Source: Actinobacteria bacterium IMCC26207 (lineage in GTDB: Bacteria; Actinomycetota; Acidimicrobiia; Acidimicrobiales; Microtrichaceae). Taken from it: 64,000 nt of DNA. Position 1 is the stretch's first letter. Every line of letters starts with the position of its first letter. Shown piece by piece: positions 9,601-18,487 of the stretch. The translations under genes were made by a program, and so were the position numbers. The notes under the pieces are model-generated. The model did not search any database. It was not told the origin of the DNA and saw nothing but the letters and a program-made list of their open reading frames with translations. The stretch covers positions 124,001 through 188,000 of the forward strand of contig LCZK01000009.1 in NCBI GenBank assembly GCA_001025035.1, given 5' to 3'.

Positions 9601-12472
9601 AGCCGCCGCTACCGCCGCCGCCGCCGCCGGGGCCAGCAAGTGCTACGCCACCAGAGCCGCCAACGCCTGGGGCGAAGGTGTCACCAGAAACAGCAACCCC
9701 TGCAACACCTGCTGCAGCTGCTGGTGCGGCAATGCCTGCAGTAGCACCACCAGCGCCACCGTTGCTATCGGCGCCACCGGAACCGGAGTTTCCGCCGCGG
9801 GCATCATTTAGGCCGCCGCTACCACCGGGGTTTCCAGGCAAGGCTGATGCACAGAAGAAGATGATGAACACGCACTTCACGCCGTTGCCGCCGTTACCAC
9901 CAGTTCGCACTGCTGGGGCCGCCACGTTTTGGGCGCCACCACCTGAGCCGTTGCCCGTGCTGCCGTTGCCGCCGTTCGCTCCGCTGAGGCCAGCAGTTCC
10001 TGCAGCACCTGTCGAACCGGCTACGCCGGCAGAGGCAGTCACTGCACTATTGCTGACAGTCACGTTTGCGCCATCTAGCGCACGAATGCCGTAAGCACTG
10101 GACCCAGCACCAGAGGCTGCGCCGCTGCGGGCGGTCACGCCATCAAAGGTAACAGTTGATCCAATGACAAGCGCTGCAGTGGCATTAGCGCCACCGCCAC
10201 CTTGAAGGGTCAGGTTCTTGATGCTCAACGGTAGAGCCAGTCCACTTGCGGTCACCGCAGTAGCTCCTGCGCCAGCGGTGACTGTCACTGCTGTTGAACC
10301 ATTGGTTCCGCCGGCTACAAAGCTTTGATCAAACCCGCCGATGACGCTGACTCCGCTCGCTGCAGTAAAGCCGGAGTAACTACCGCCGGCAACCTTCACG
10401 ATGGTCTTCTGTTGGGCAACTGCGCCGGTGATGGCGCCCTGGATGCTCGAGTACGGAGCGGCCAGCGTTCCGTTACCGGTGCTATCGCTGCCAGCCGGGC
10501 TGACACGGACCACCGGGTCAAGTGCGTTGATCGTCAGCGTGTCGCTGTCGGTCGCACCGTTGCTATCAGTCACGGTCAACACGACCGTGTAGGTACCAAT
10601 TTCTTGGAACACATGTGTCGGGGTAGCGAGCGCACTATGCGCAGTGCTGTCACCGAAGTTCCAGTCATAGGTGAGTACTCCCCCGAGTTCTGCATCTTGG
10701 GAGTCGCGTCCTTCAAAGATCAGACTGAGCGGAGCGTTACCAGATTGGAAGTTCGAGTTGGCTACCGCCGTCGGTGCTTGATTGGCATTCACGGTGATGG
10801 TCACGGTTCCGGTATCAGAGACGCCGTCCTCGTCAACCACGGTGAGTGAAGCGGTGTAAGTGCCAGGAAGCACGTAGTCGAAGGAGGTGTCCACATCGGT
10901 GGAGTCGATGGTTCCATCGGTGGTGTAATCCCATGCGTAGGACTCAATCCGTCCGTCGCTGTCGCCAGAGGTTGCGCCGCTGAGGGCAACCGTGAGTGGC
11001 TCTTTGCCGATTCGAGGTGTGGCTACTGGCTGAGCAGTAGGCGCAACGTTCGGGATGACAGAGACTGGGATGGCCTTGGTGTTGATGGAGCCGTCATTGT
11101 CCGTCACTGTCAGCAGCACGCTGTAGTTACCAAGCACCGAGTAGGAGTGACTTGGGTTGGCCTCAGTCGATGACTCGCTGCCATCACCGAAGTTCCAAGA
11201 CTGCGAAACCACTGTTCCGTCAGAGTCACTGGAAGCAGCGGAAGAGAAGGAGACGTTGAGCACTGGCTTGCCAACTGCCGGAGTCGCAGAACCTGCCGCA
11301 ACTGGCGGAACGTTTGGCGGGCCGACAATCACGGGAACAGTGGCCGTGGTGGTCAAGAAGTCGTCATCGGTGACGGTCAGGGTTGCATTGAATGTGCCAG
11401 CTGCGGTGTACAGGTGGCTTGGGTTGACAGAGGTGCTTTCTGGCGAGCCGTCAGCAAAGTTCCATCTGTAGCCGATGATTGAGCCGTCGTTGTCGGTTGA
11501 GCCTGCGGAACTGAAAAGAACTCCGAGAGGAGCTTTGGTTCCATCGGGGGTGGCGTTCGCAACTGCGACTGGCGCCTGGGGTGCGTTGACTTGCACCGTA
11601 ACTGTGGTGGTGTCGGTAGCGCCGTTGTCATCAGTGGCGGTGAGCTCAACCTCGTAGGTGCCCACAGTTGTGAACGTGTGGACTGCAACCTCGCCGGTGG
11701 CGGTTCCGCCATCTTTAAAGTCCCAGGCCCAACTCACAACGTTGCCGTCCTCATCTGAGGAGGTGCTGCCATCGAAGGAAACTGCAAGTGGCGCTTTGCC
11801 GGTGCTTGGTGCGGCAACAGCGGCTGCCGTGGGCGGAAGGTTGTTCGCAACCGAGACCGAGGTTGACTCGGTGGTGACGGCGCCATTGTTGTCTCGGACG
11901 CTCAGGGTCACGACATAGCTGCCGGGCACCAAGTAGGTGTACGAGGCCGAGGGAGTTGTTGCGATACTGCCATCACCGAATGTCCACTCGTAACCCAAGA
12001 TGGTTCCGTCTGTGTCATTGCTGCCGGTAGAGGAGAAGTTAACGGTCAGGGGGGTCTTGCCGGAGAGTGCGCTTGCACCAATCACGGCAACTGGCGGGAA
12101 GTTCGCTGGGGGTGTCACCGTGACTACTACGACCGAGCTTGCCGTGCGGCCACCGTCATCGGTCACAGTCAGTGTGGCGGTGAACACGCCACCGCGAACA
12201 TAGGTATGAGCGGGGCTTGGGGCATCGCTGATCGCGCTGCCATCGCCGAAGTTCCAAGCGTAGGCCTCTAGGAATCCATCAGGGTCGGCTGATCCTTCCG
12301 GCGAGAACTGAACGAGCAGAGGTGCCTGCCCAGATGCCGGGGTCACATTTGCTACTGCAAATGGTGCCAAGTTGTTGCTGCCTCCTCCTCCGGAAGGTGC
12401 CGGAGCGCATGCCGCAGCAAGAAGCGCACATACAAACAACAGAGGCATCGCAACAACGCGGAGTGTCTTCAT
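6656..12472 (-). CDS. Giant PKD-repeat lipoprotein with beta-helix and Gly-rich insert (1938 aa)
   Basis: This is a complete 1938-residue protein. The first 30 residues form a lipoprotein signal (MKTLRVVAMPLLF... ending LLAAAC). Seven PKD domains follow to about residue 650, then a DUF1565-like beta-helix start (VSPAGSDSTGNGT, about 653-810), a Gly-rich PGRS-like block (about 811-1140) and nine more PKD domains to the C-terminus. Each PKD unit has W-N/D-FGDG and the terminal ATLTVTDN strand. An upstream TTG in frame exists at 12484, but the ATG at 12470-12472 has a GGGGGAAT Shine-Dalgarno-like element at the right distance, as in the paralogue, and is preferred. Likely an outer-surface adhesin or matrix protein. 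No sortase motif or transmembrane anchor is seen, consistent with lipid anchoring. Confidence 0.88.
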   Translation of the reverse strand: MKTLRVVAMPLLFVCALLAAACAPAPSGGGGSNNLAPFAVANVTPASGQAPLLVQFSPEGSADPDGFLEAYAWNFGDGSAISDAPSPAHTYVRGGVFTATLTVTDDGGRTASSVVVVTVTPPANFPPVAVIGASALSGKTPLTVNFSSTGSNDTDGTILGYEWTFGDGSIATTPSASYTYLVPGSYVVTLSVRDNNGAVTTESTSVSVANNLPPTAAAVAAPSTGKAPLAVSFDGSTSSDEDGNVVSWAWDFKDGGTATGEVAVHTFTTVGTYEVELTATDDNGATDTTTVTVQVNAPQAPVAVANATPDGTKAPLGVLFSSAGSTDNDGSIIGYRWNFADGSPESTSVNPSHLYTAAGTFNATLTVTDDDFLTTTATVPVIVGPPNVPPVAAGSATPAVGKPVLNVSFSSAASSDSDGTVVSQSWNFGDGSESSTEANPSHSYSVLGNYSVLLTVTDNDGSINTKAIPVSVIPNVAPTAQPVATPRIGKEPLTVALSGATSGDSDGRIESYAWDYTTDGTIDSTDVDTSFDYVLPGTYTASLTVVDEDGVSDTGTVTITVNANQAPTAVANSNFQSGNAPLSLIFEGRDSQDAELGGVLTYDWNFGDSTAHSALATPTHVFQEIGTYTVVLTVTDSNGATDSDTLTINALDPVVRVSPAGSDSTGNGTLAAPYSSIQGAITGAVAQQKTIVKVAGGSYSGFTAASGVSVIGGFDQSFVAGGTNGSTAVTVTAGAGATAVTASGLALPLSIKNLTLQGGGGANATAALVIGSTVTFDGVTARSGAASGAGSSAYGIRALDGANVTVSNSAVTASAGVAGSTGAAGTAGLSGANGGNGSTGNGSGGGAQNVAAPAVRTGGNGGNGVKCVFIIFFCASALPGNPGGSGGLNDARGGNSGSGGADSNGGAGGATAGIAAPAAAAGVAGVAVSGDTFAPGVGGSGGVALAGPGGGGGGSGGSNGNNNSGGGGAGGVGGTSGTGGAGGSGGGGSFAVYSNNSSVVINATALATGAGGAGGAGGVGGNGGNGGNGGNGAGTSTPGAGGGASGGGGGNGGGGGAGGNGGPSVGAYHSGTGTQTANVDALAAVASIGTAGSLGNGGSSGAVGTGGTKGLGGANGTLSKKGGDGAAGPAGVAGGTGSSGSAGLRRVVFDSGVSVNAAPIAAAAASKTSGIAAETVDFSSAGSYDPDGTITFSWNFGDGTATSASANPTHTYTDAGTYTATLTVTDNDGATATATTAQIVIAANQLPVAVANGTPNAGKAPIVVDFSSAGSVDNDGSIVSYSWNFGDGSALSSSASPSHTYSAQGNYTATLTVTDNKGGTGTANVTVTVSPNNVAPEVAISATPTFGKAPVDVAFTSTVSDSDGTVSGLVWNFGDGSATSTAANPTHTYAAGVWTATLTATDNDGATTTRSVQIRSLPNLAPTATASATPSNGRAPLNVQLSSAGSIDFDGTIASYNWNFGDGTAASTAANPAHTYGVGTWTATLTVTDNEGATATATVGVTSTVNQAPVAVANATRIGTKAPLVVNFSSAGSVDNDGTIASYNWNFGDGTATSSSANPSHTYATPGTYSATLTVTDNEGATDVKAVSINVGPVNLAPVPVASATPTSGRAPLVVAFSSAGSSDADGTIASYAWDFGDGSTVETTADATHTYAPGNWTATLTLTDDNGTTAMRAVGISSTVNIKPTVVASATPSSGVAPLVVALSSAGTTDPDGSISSYSWDFGDGSALGTTANPSHTYATGTYVATLTVTDNEGGTNSATVGIRSNTAPTAIAIADVTSGDGPLLVSFTGDTSSDADGSIVSYSWNFGDGSSSTSANPTHSYAPGIWTATLTVTDNEGATSTDTVTIDANDPPTASISSNVTSGAGPLTVNFDSNVNDNDGSFSFSWDFGDGSSAVTNDLAPAHTFTSPGEYQVTLTVTDDRGSVATATRSITVTGG
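9040..10045 (-). repeat. Glycine-rich PGRS-like low-complexity coding region
   Basis: This is the Gly-rich insert of the upstream PKD lipoprotein, dominated by GG-N/A/S/V repeats (GGNGGNGGNGGNG and similar). It is interrupted near 9838-9883 by an unexpected hydrophobic Cys-containing segment (VKCVFIIFFCASA). It occupies the position between beta-helix strands and the second PKD array, as in the paralogue. Confidence 0.8.
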
Positions 12473-12534
12473 TATTCCCCCCAAGGAAATATTTTCGCCT
12501 AGTCAGACCTCAAAACAAAGAGCCCGACGCCCCA

Positions 12535-12563
12535 TGTATAAGCCGATTCTGACCAACTGTCAA
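12535..12563 (-). promoter_or_regulatory. Sigma70-type promoter of the PKD lipoprotein gene
   Basis: On the minus strand TTGACA (12558-12563) and TATACA (12535-12540) are separated by exactly 17 nt, a near-consensus housekeeping promoter. The predicted start is near 12527, giving a leader of about 55 nt before the ATG at 12472. It is the strongest promoter match in the window. Confidence 0.75.
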
Positions 12564-12599
12564 CAAAGAATCTATGAACCTTATTCAACTCAGCCGAGT

Positions 12600-12610
12600 C
12601 CCCCCCCCCC
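12600..12610. repeat. Homopolymeric C11/G11 tract upstream of the PKD promoter
   Basis: Eleven consecutive C on the plus strand (G on the minus strand) lie between the 3' end of the Nudix gene and the promoter of the giant lipoprotein gene, about 70-85 nt upstream of the predicted transcription start. Tracts of this length are prone to slippage, and the exact length in the assembly should be treated with caution. Confidence 0.9.
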
Positions 12611-12621
12611 ACTAAAAATCG

Positions 12622-13380
12622 CTAAAAAAGGCCCTCGAAGCCATCTGGCCTAAGCCCTCTATGAGTCGAGTCTGCGCCTCTAGCTGGGTCAAGATCGAAC
12701 TCATTTCCAGGGTCGCTATGAGTGAGCAGCGCAAGCAATTGTCGCAGCAACGCAGCGGTTGCTCCCCAGACTGTGTCGCCATGGAGCTCAAAGAAAAACA
12801 TTGGCCAAGAGGCTTCGCCCACGACCCACCGCTCCTCTCGGTATACCTCTGGTTGCATCAGTTCCGAGAGCGATACATGAATGACTTTGTCAACCTCTGC
12901 CGGATTGATGCGCTGCTGCGGTCGCTCGGTCAGCAGGCCAAGCACCGGCACGATGTAGTTGCGCTGCGTCACCGTTGTGAGGTGATCCAACTCGCCGAGT
13001 GGCTCGACCAACTTCGGCAGCAGGCCGATCTCTTCGTGAGCCTCGCGGGCTGCAGTGGTAAAGGCGTCTTCCCCTGGTTCGGCTCGACCACCAGGAAAGC
13101 TGACCTCGCCCGCATGAGTGCGAAGCGTATGCGCACGACGAGTCAGGATGACATGCATCTCGCCCTGCTCCGGGTAGAGCGGGATCAGCACTGCAGAAGC
13201 CTGCCCACCACGTTGCTTGACTGGCGACTCGCTGCCGAGTCGACCGAGTGGAAGCACAGCTCGTGCAGTGTCTGCCACCTCAGTGCTATGCCCCAAGGTG
13301 AGCGATTCCCAAGGGGCTGCCCTTCCGGGAGTCCAAAGTTTTGGCCGCGGAATAATCTGCGGACCGCCACGCCCGTTCAA
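12622..13380 (-). CDS. Nudix hydrolase, CoA pyrophosphatase-like
   Basis: The 252-residue protein carries a full Nudix box (G98-x5-E104-x7-REAHEEIGL) for metal-dependent pyrophosphate hydrolysis. Just before it lies the extended motif VILTRR...R...GEVSFPGG, characteristic of the NudL/YeaB CoA-pyrophosphatase subgroup. The likely substrate is CoA or an acyl-CoA, but this is family inference. The start is a TTG that overlaps the stop of the small upstream gene (TTGA), indicating translational coupling; an in-frame TAG two codons upstream excludes a longer protein. The C-terminal ~30 residues after the domain are a polar tail. Confidence 0.85.
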   Translation of the reverse strand: MNGRGGPQIIPRPKLWTPGRAAPWESLTLGHSTEVADTARAVLPLGRLGSESPVKQRGGQASAVLIPLYPEQGEMHVILTRRAHTLRTHAGEVSFPGGRAEPGEDAFTTAAREAHEEIGLLPKLVEPLGELDHLTTVTQRNYIVPVLGLLTERPQQRINPAEVDKVIHVSLSELMQPEVYREERWVVGEASWPMFFFELHGDTVWGATAALLRQLLALLTHSDPGNEFDLDPARGADSTHRGLRPDGFEGLF

Positions 13381-13538
13381 GCGCTAGGGGCGAGATCCGC
13401 AACGAGCTGTTCGAGCAGCTCCTTCATGCCAGCGGTCTTCAGGTTGCTCATTACTCGACCAGGTGTGGTCTCTCCTGTTTCCCACTCCTGCCAGAACTTG
13501 AGCAACTTGTTTGGGTCTACGGCGGGGTGGGGTTCCAT
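13377..13538 (-). CDS. Small conserved-looking protein coupled to the Nudix gene (53 aa)
   Basis: A 53-residue frame starts with ATG at 13536-13538 (MEPHPAVDPNKLLKFWQEWE...) and ends with a TGA that overlaps the TTG start of the Nudix gene. The composition is ordinary for a coding sequence: an aromatic, amphipathic first helix (LLKFWQEWE), then TPGRVMSNLKTAGMKELL and a second helix. I do not recognise a family or function. Upstream is only the groEL terminator, so this would be the first gene of a two-gene unit. The Shine-Dalgarno is weak. The tight coupling and plausible protein sequence support a real gene. Confidence 0.6.
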   Translation of the reverse strand: MEPHPAVDPNKLLKFWQEWETGETTPGRVMSNLKTAGMKELLEQLVADLAPSA

Positions 13539-13585
13539 CACTTCAGGCTACTTGCATCTGAGGGGACGCTGTTCTCGGACGCGAA

Positions 13586-13617
13586 AAGGGGCCAGACCCA
13601 ATTGGATCTGGCCCCTT
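13586..13617 (-). terminator. Intrinsic terminator of groES-groEL
   Basis: An 11-bp perfect stem (AAGGGGCCAGA with TCTGGCCCCTT), 10-nt loop and a following TTTT on the minus strand begin 15 nt after the groEL stop codon. It is a clear Rho-independent terminator. Confidence 0.9.
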
Positions 13618-13631
13618 ATCAACAACTGGGA

Positions 13632-15305
<1,674 letters not shown>

Positions 15306-15593
15306 CTACTTGATGGTTGCGAGGATGTCGCGACCAGCAAGGATGAGGACGTCTTCACCTTCGACAGTGATTTCGGTGCCGCCATACTTGGAGTACACGA
15401 CGGTGTCGCCGACTGCGATGTCGAGGGGAATTAGGTCGCCAGTCTCTGAGCGACGACCTGGACCCACTGCAAGGACTTCGCCCTGCTGTGGCTTCTCTTT
15501 TGCTGAATCTGGAATGACCAGACCGCTCGCTGTAGTTTCCTCGGCCTCAGCCGGGCGCACGACGATGCGATCTTCAAGGGGTTGAATACTCAT
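15306..15593 (-). CDS. groES: Co-chaperonin GroES (10 kDa)
   Basis: The 95-residue protein matches GroES throughout ([24 protein letters not shown], with the mobile loop that contacts GroEL, and [14 protein letters not shown]). An AACGGAGGC Shine-Dalgarno precedes the ATG at 15591-15593. Two CIRCE operators lie immediately upstream, so expression is probably repressed by HrcA and released on heat shock. Confidence 0.98.
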   Translation of the reverse strand: MSIQPLEDRIVVRPAEAEETTASGLVIPDSAKEKPQQGEVLAVGPGRRSETGDLIPLDIAVGDTVVYSKYGGTEITVEGEDVLILAGRDILATIK

Positions 15594-15614
15594 TCTGGCT
15601 TGCCTCCGTTGGCG

Positions 15615-15641
15615 TTAGCACTCGGTGTTATCGAGTGCCAA
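15615..15641 (-). promoter_or_regulatory. CIRCE operator 1 (HrcA site), proximal to groES
   Basis: TTAGCACTC, nine spacer bases and GAGTGCCAA match the CIRCE inverted repeat (TTAGCACTC-N9-GAGTGCTAA) with a single mismatch. It ends 22 nt upstream of the groES start codon. A possible -10 (TAACAC on the minus strand) falls in the spacer, which would place the repressor directly over the promoter. Confidence 0.92.
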
Positions 15642-15643
15642 CG

Positions 15644-15670
15644 TTAGCAGTCACAGTCAGCGAGTGCTAA
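15644..15670 (-). promoter_or_regulatory. CIRCE operator 2 (HrcA site), distal
   Basis: TTAGCAGTC, nine spacer bases and GAGTGCTAA form a second CIRCE element with one mismatch, two bases from the first. Its distal arm lies inside the last codons of the upstream DUF2332 gene. Confidence 0.88.
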
Positions 15671-16865
15671 TGGCTTGCTGTGGGGCTATCCAACGGCCGT
15701 GATAATCAACCTGAGCCACCAGAAAATCAGAACCAGTTGGCCAAGTGCGCAGCCAGACCGCTGCACGCTTGCGATCCCACTCATCAGGCTCAAAGCGAAC
15801 CCAGGCCAAAGGTGCCTCCGGGGTTGCGCGGCGGCCGGCAGCCTCGATCACAGCAGTGATCCGCCACCGCAACTCTGGCGGGATGTACTGCCACACAATT
15901 GACTGCTGAATGACTGTGGGCTGCTCATCAGCCAACAGGGATTCCAAGAGTTCTGCAGTGTCGGGAAGGGCAACTGGAGGCCTTGCCGAGACCTGTTGAG
16001 TTTCACCTTCACTTGCTGAATCAGCCGATTGCATGAGCGCCGATTGCATCAGCGCCGATTGCATGAGCGCCGATTGCATAAGAAGAGCTGGCACATGTCT
16101 AGCAATCTCGATTGCTGCCTTGCAGCGCTCGATTCTTTGCAGCTGATCAGGCCAAACAAAACCTAGGAGTTGCAACCTACCCTGCACGGTTGTGGCATCT
16201 AATGGATGAGGATCGATCCCAATTCGCTCAGTAATTCGCGGCAGTTGAGCCAGCGGGTGCGGCGCTGAAGTTCGGAGTTCTGGTGAGAGTCGGACGGTGC
16301 TTCTCGGATCTCCGAGCAGCCTGCTACTGCCGCCCACCCCCTCGGAATCCGCCGTGGATGCAAGCTCAATGCAGAATTGATCCAGACGCAGATTCAGCCC
16401 TGCTGAACACCCCAACTCGACAAGCCGAGCGGAGCTGAACGCAGTGCTGGCCAAACCCAGCGCCAGTCCAGCAGAGCGGGCAACTTCATTTGTCTGCACC
16501 TCGCAGTCAAGGCCTGCCGATAACTCTTGGCCCTGGGTTCGAACTAACTCGGACCACGCAGAGATCAACTCGCCATCCGTACTTGGAACCTGCCCGCCGC
16601 AGCTTGGCAACACTTGTGCCCAACTTGGCGCAGCACCGCTTAATGCCAAACGGTGCGCAGCGCCGAGCAGACGCAAGGGACCAGCTTGGCCAAATCGAAG
16701 CTCGGCTCGCGGGGCAATGACCTCCCAGGTTGGGCCGGTTTGTGCAACCTCGGTTGCCAGCAGACTCAGCAACCGCTCGTACAACGGCGACCCCAGCTCC
16801 GCACAAGATTCTGCTTGCTGAGTACAACGCCCAGCCCAGTCGAGCGGACTGCTAGCAGCACTCAT
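15657..16865 (-). CDS. DUF2332 family protein
   Basis: The 402-residue protein matches the uncharacterised DUF2332 family: LVELGCSAGLNLRLDQF, which looks like a Rossmann or methyltransferase-type motif I, then GIDPHPLDATTVQGRLQLLGFVWPDQ, IQQSIVWQYI and a C-terminal WLRTWPTGSDFLVAQVDYHG. The biochemical role is unknown; SAM binding is only an inference from the glycine-rich motif. A four-fold LMQSA repeat, encoded by a 15-bp minisatellite, sits near residue 265-280. The last codons (AISTR-stop) contain one arm of a CIRCE operator. It follows tsaD at 24 nt and is probably the last gene of the alr/tsa run. Confidence 0.8.
   Translation of the reverse strand: MSAASSPLDWAGRCTQQAESCAELGSPLYERLLSLLATEVAQTGPTWEVIAPRAELRFGQAGPLRLLGAAHRLALSGAAPSWAQVLPSCGGQVPSTDGELISAWSELVRTQGQELSAGLDCEVQTNEVARSAGLALGLASTAFSSARLVELGCSAGLNLRLDQFCIELASTADSEGVGGSSRLLGDPRSTVRLSPELRTSAPHPLAQLPRITERIGIDPHPLDATTVQGRLQLLGFVWPDQLQRIERCKAAIEIARHVPALLMQSALMQSALMQSALMQSADSASEGETQQVSARPPVALPDTAELLESLLADEQPTVIQQSIVWQYIPPELRWRITAVIEAAGRRATPEAPLAWVRFEPDEWDRKRAAVWLRTWPTGSDFLVAQVDYHGRWIAPQQAISTR
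16027..16080 (-). repeat. 15-bp coding minisatellite (LMQSA x4) in the DUF2332 gene
   Basis: Three full copies and one partial copy of a 15-bp unit (GATTGCATGAGCGCC on the plus strand) differ by at most one base. They stay in frame and encode LMQSA repeats between conserved parts of the protein. Confidence 0.9.
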
Positions 16866-16889
16866 CTAACGGTGCTCATCTAACAGCAC

Positions 16890-17903
16890 TCACCCAATTG
16901 TGGACAGACGTAAATTGGGATTCGCTCCCGTTGCAAGCGAAGATGCCCCGTGCAGTCGGTATTCGTACCAACCTGCAGAAGCGATCATTGCAGCGTTATC
17001 TGTACACATGGACCTACTTGGCAAGAACCCGTGCAGACCATCCGTTGCGCATGCACCAAGGAACTGCTCCCGAAGGAGCGAATTGGCTGCCACTCCCCCA
17101 CCAATTGCAAGCGCAGTTGCGCCAACCTCGGCGGCAGCCCGACGAGCCTTTGTCACCAACACATCAACCACCGCTGCTTGAAAGCTGGCCGCCACATCGG
17201 CAGTTGAGACTTCGGGGTGCTTGCGCACGTAGTTCACCACCGAGGTCTTGAGCCCACTGAACGAAAAATCCAGCCCCTGATCCATCATGGACCTGGGAAA
17301 GGCAATGGCCTCTGGGTCACCCGAGAGTGCCTCATGATCAATGGCTGGACCACCCGGGTAACCGAGCCCCAAGAACCGGGCGACCTTATCGAAGGCTTCA
17401 CCGGCAGCATCGTCGAGTGTTGAACCCAACAGCCGATAGCTCCCGTGGCCTTCCATACAGACCAACATTGTGTGACCACCCGAGACCAGCAAAACCACCA
17501 GCGGAAAGGTCAGTTCGGGATCTTCAAGAAACGCTGCGTACAGGTGCGCCTCGAGATGGTTCACCGAGATGAACGGCACATCCCAGGTCAGCGCAAGCGC
17601 TTTGGCAGCAGAAACGCCTACAAGCAGTGCGCCGATCAGCCCGGGGCCAGTGGTGGCAGCAACTGCATCGATCCGGCTTCCGTCTAGGCCGGCCTCTACG
17701 AGCGCTCGCGCAGTCACCGGAATGATGAGTTCATTGTGCGCTCGACTCGCAATCTCGGGAACAACCCCACCGAAGCGAGCATGAAGATCCACTTGCGAAC
17801 TCACCACAGAGGACAACACATCGGTACCTCCGCGGACGCAGGCTGCTGCTGTTTCATCGCAAGAGGTTTCAATTCCCAAAATGATCAACTCTGCATCGCT
17901 CAT
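16890..17903 (-). CDS. tsaD: tRNA N6-threonylcarbamoyladenosine transferase TsaD
   Basis: The 337-residue protein has the Kae1/TsaD features: GIETSCDETAAA at the N-terminus, the metal-binding HLEAH motif (H116, H120), VSGGHTMLV, and a C-terminal IGGGVAANSLLR and CTDNAAMIA. It transfers threonylcarbamoyl to A37 of ANN-decoding tRNAs as part of the TsaD-TsaB-TsaE complex. Its start overlaps the rimI stop by 4 nt. tsaB and tsaE lie just upstream, so all partners except TsaC are co-transcribed. Confidence 0.97.
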   Translation of the reverse strand: MSDAELIILGIETSCDETAAACVRGGTDVLSSVVSSQVDLHARFGGVVPEIASRAHNELIIPVTARALVEAGLDGSRIDAVAATTGPGLIGALLVGVSAAKALALTWDVPFISVNHLEAHLYAAFLEDPELTFPLVVLLVSGGHTMLVCMEGHGSYRLLGSTLDDAAGEAFDKVARFLGLGYPGGPAIDHEALSGDPEAIAFPRSMMDQGLDFSFSGLKTSVVNYVRKHPEVSTADVAASFQAAVVDVLVTKARRAAAEVGATALAIGGGVAANSLLREQFLGACATDGLHGFLPSRSMCTDNAAMIASAGWYEYRLHGASSLATGANPNLRLSTIG

Positions 17904-18487
17904 TCCGCGTCTCCTAGTCGGGCCTGGTCTCCTAGTCGGGCCTGCTGCTGCGCGGCACTTTCAATGCCGCTCAGCCTCTGGTCATAGGCATTGCTGTTTA
18001 CATCGTGTACCCACATGATCAGCGCATCCTCTCGAGGGGCCGAGTAGTACTTATGGCGAATACCACCGGGCGCAAAACCAAAGCCCTGATACAACTTTTG
18101 AGCTGCTTCGTTACTGGCGCGCACCTCGAGGGTGACCGCTGCAAGGCCCTGCAGGACGGCTTGTCTCATGGTTCCGAGGAGCATCCGCTGGGCAATGCCC
18201 AAGCGCCGGTAGTCCGGGTGCACTGCAATGTTGGTGATGTGGCCTTCGTCCCCGGTGTACATCAGGCCGCTGAACCCGACCACAACATGGCGATCAAGCG
18301 CTACTACGTAGGAGCGGCTCGTCGGCATTCGGAGTTCACCCAAGAACAACCCCAGCGACCAGGGGTGAGAGCTCGCCTGTTGCTCGATGGCCACCACTCC
18401 ACGCAGGTGACGGCGCCTCATCGGCGAGATCGTGATGAGCGAACTCGAGAGTGCGGAGTCTGGCGAACCTGTCAGGCTGACAGTCAT
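17900..18487 (-). CDS. rimI: GNAT N-acetyltransferase, RimI-like
   Basis: The 195-residue protein shows the GNAT fold: ITNIAVHPDYRRLGIAQRML carries the acetyl-CoA loop (R-R-x-G-x-A), followed by EVRASNEAAQKLYQGFGF. By position between tsaB and tsaD it is the usual actinobacterial RimI, which acetylates protein N-termini such as that of S18. It is longer than typical RimI (~150 residues) because of an N-terminal extension and a C-terminal tail with a duplicated ARLGDQ unit (18-bp direct repeat, 17911-17946). It overlaps both neighbours by 4 nt. Confidence 0.88.
   Translation of the reverse strand: MTVSLTGSPDSALSSSLITISPMRRRHLRGVVAIEQQASSHPWSLGLFLGELRMPTSRSYVVALDRHVVVGFSGLMYTGDEGHITNIAVHPDYRRLGIAQRMLLGTMRQAVLQGLAAVTLEVRASNEAAQKLYQGFGFAPGGIRHKYYSAPREDALIMWVHDVNSNAYDQRLSGIESAAQQQARLGDQARLGDAE

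Noticed and set aside
9040-10045. Regularly spaced GC-rich repeats considered as a CRISPR array
   Set aside because: The periodicity is codon-level (GGN repeats) inside a continuous reading frame, with no constant repeat unit and no unique spacers.
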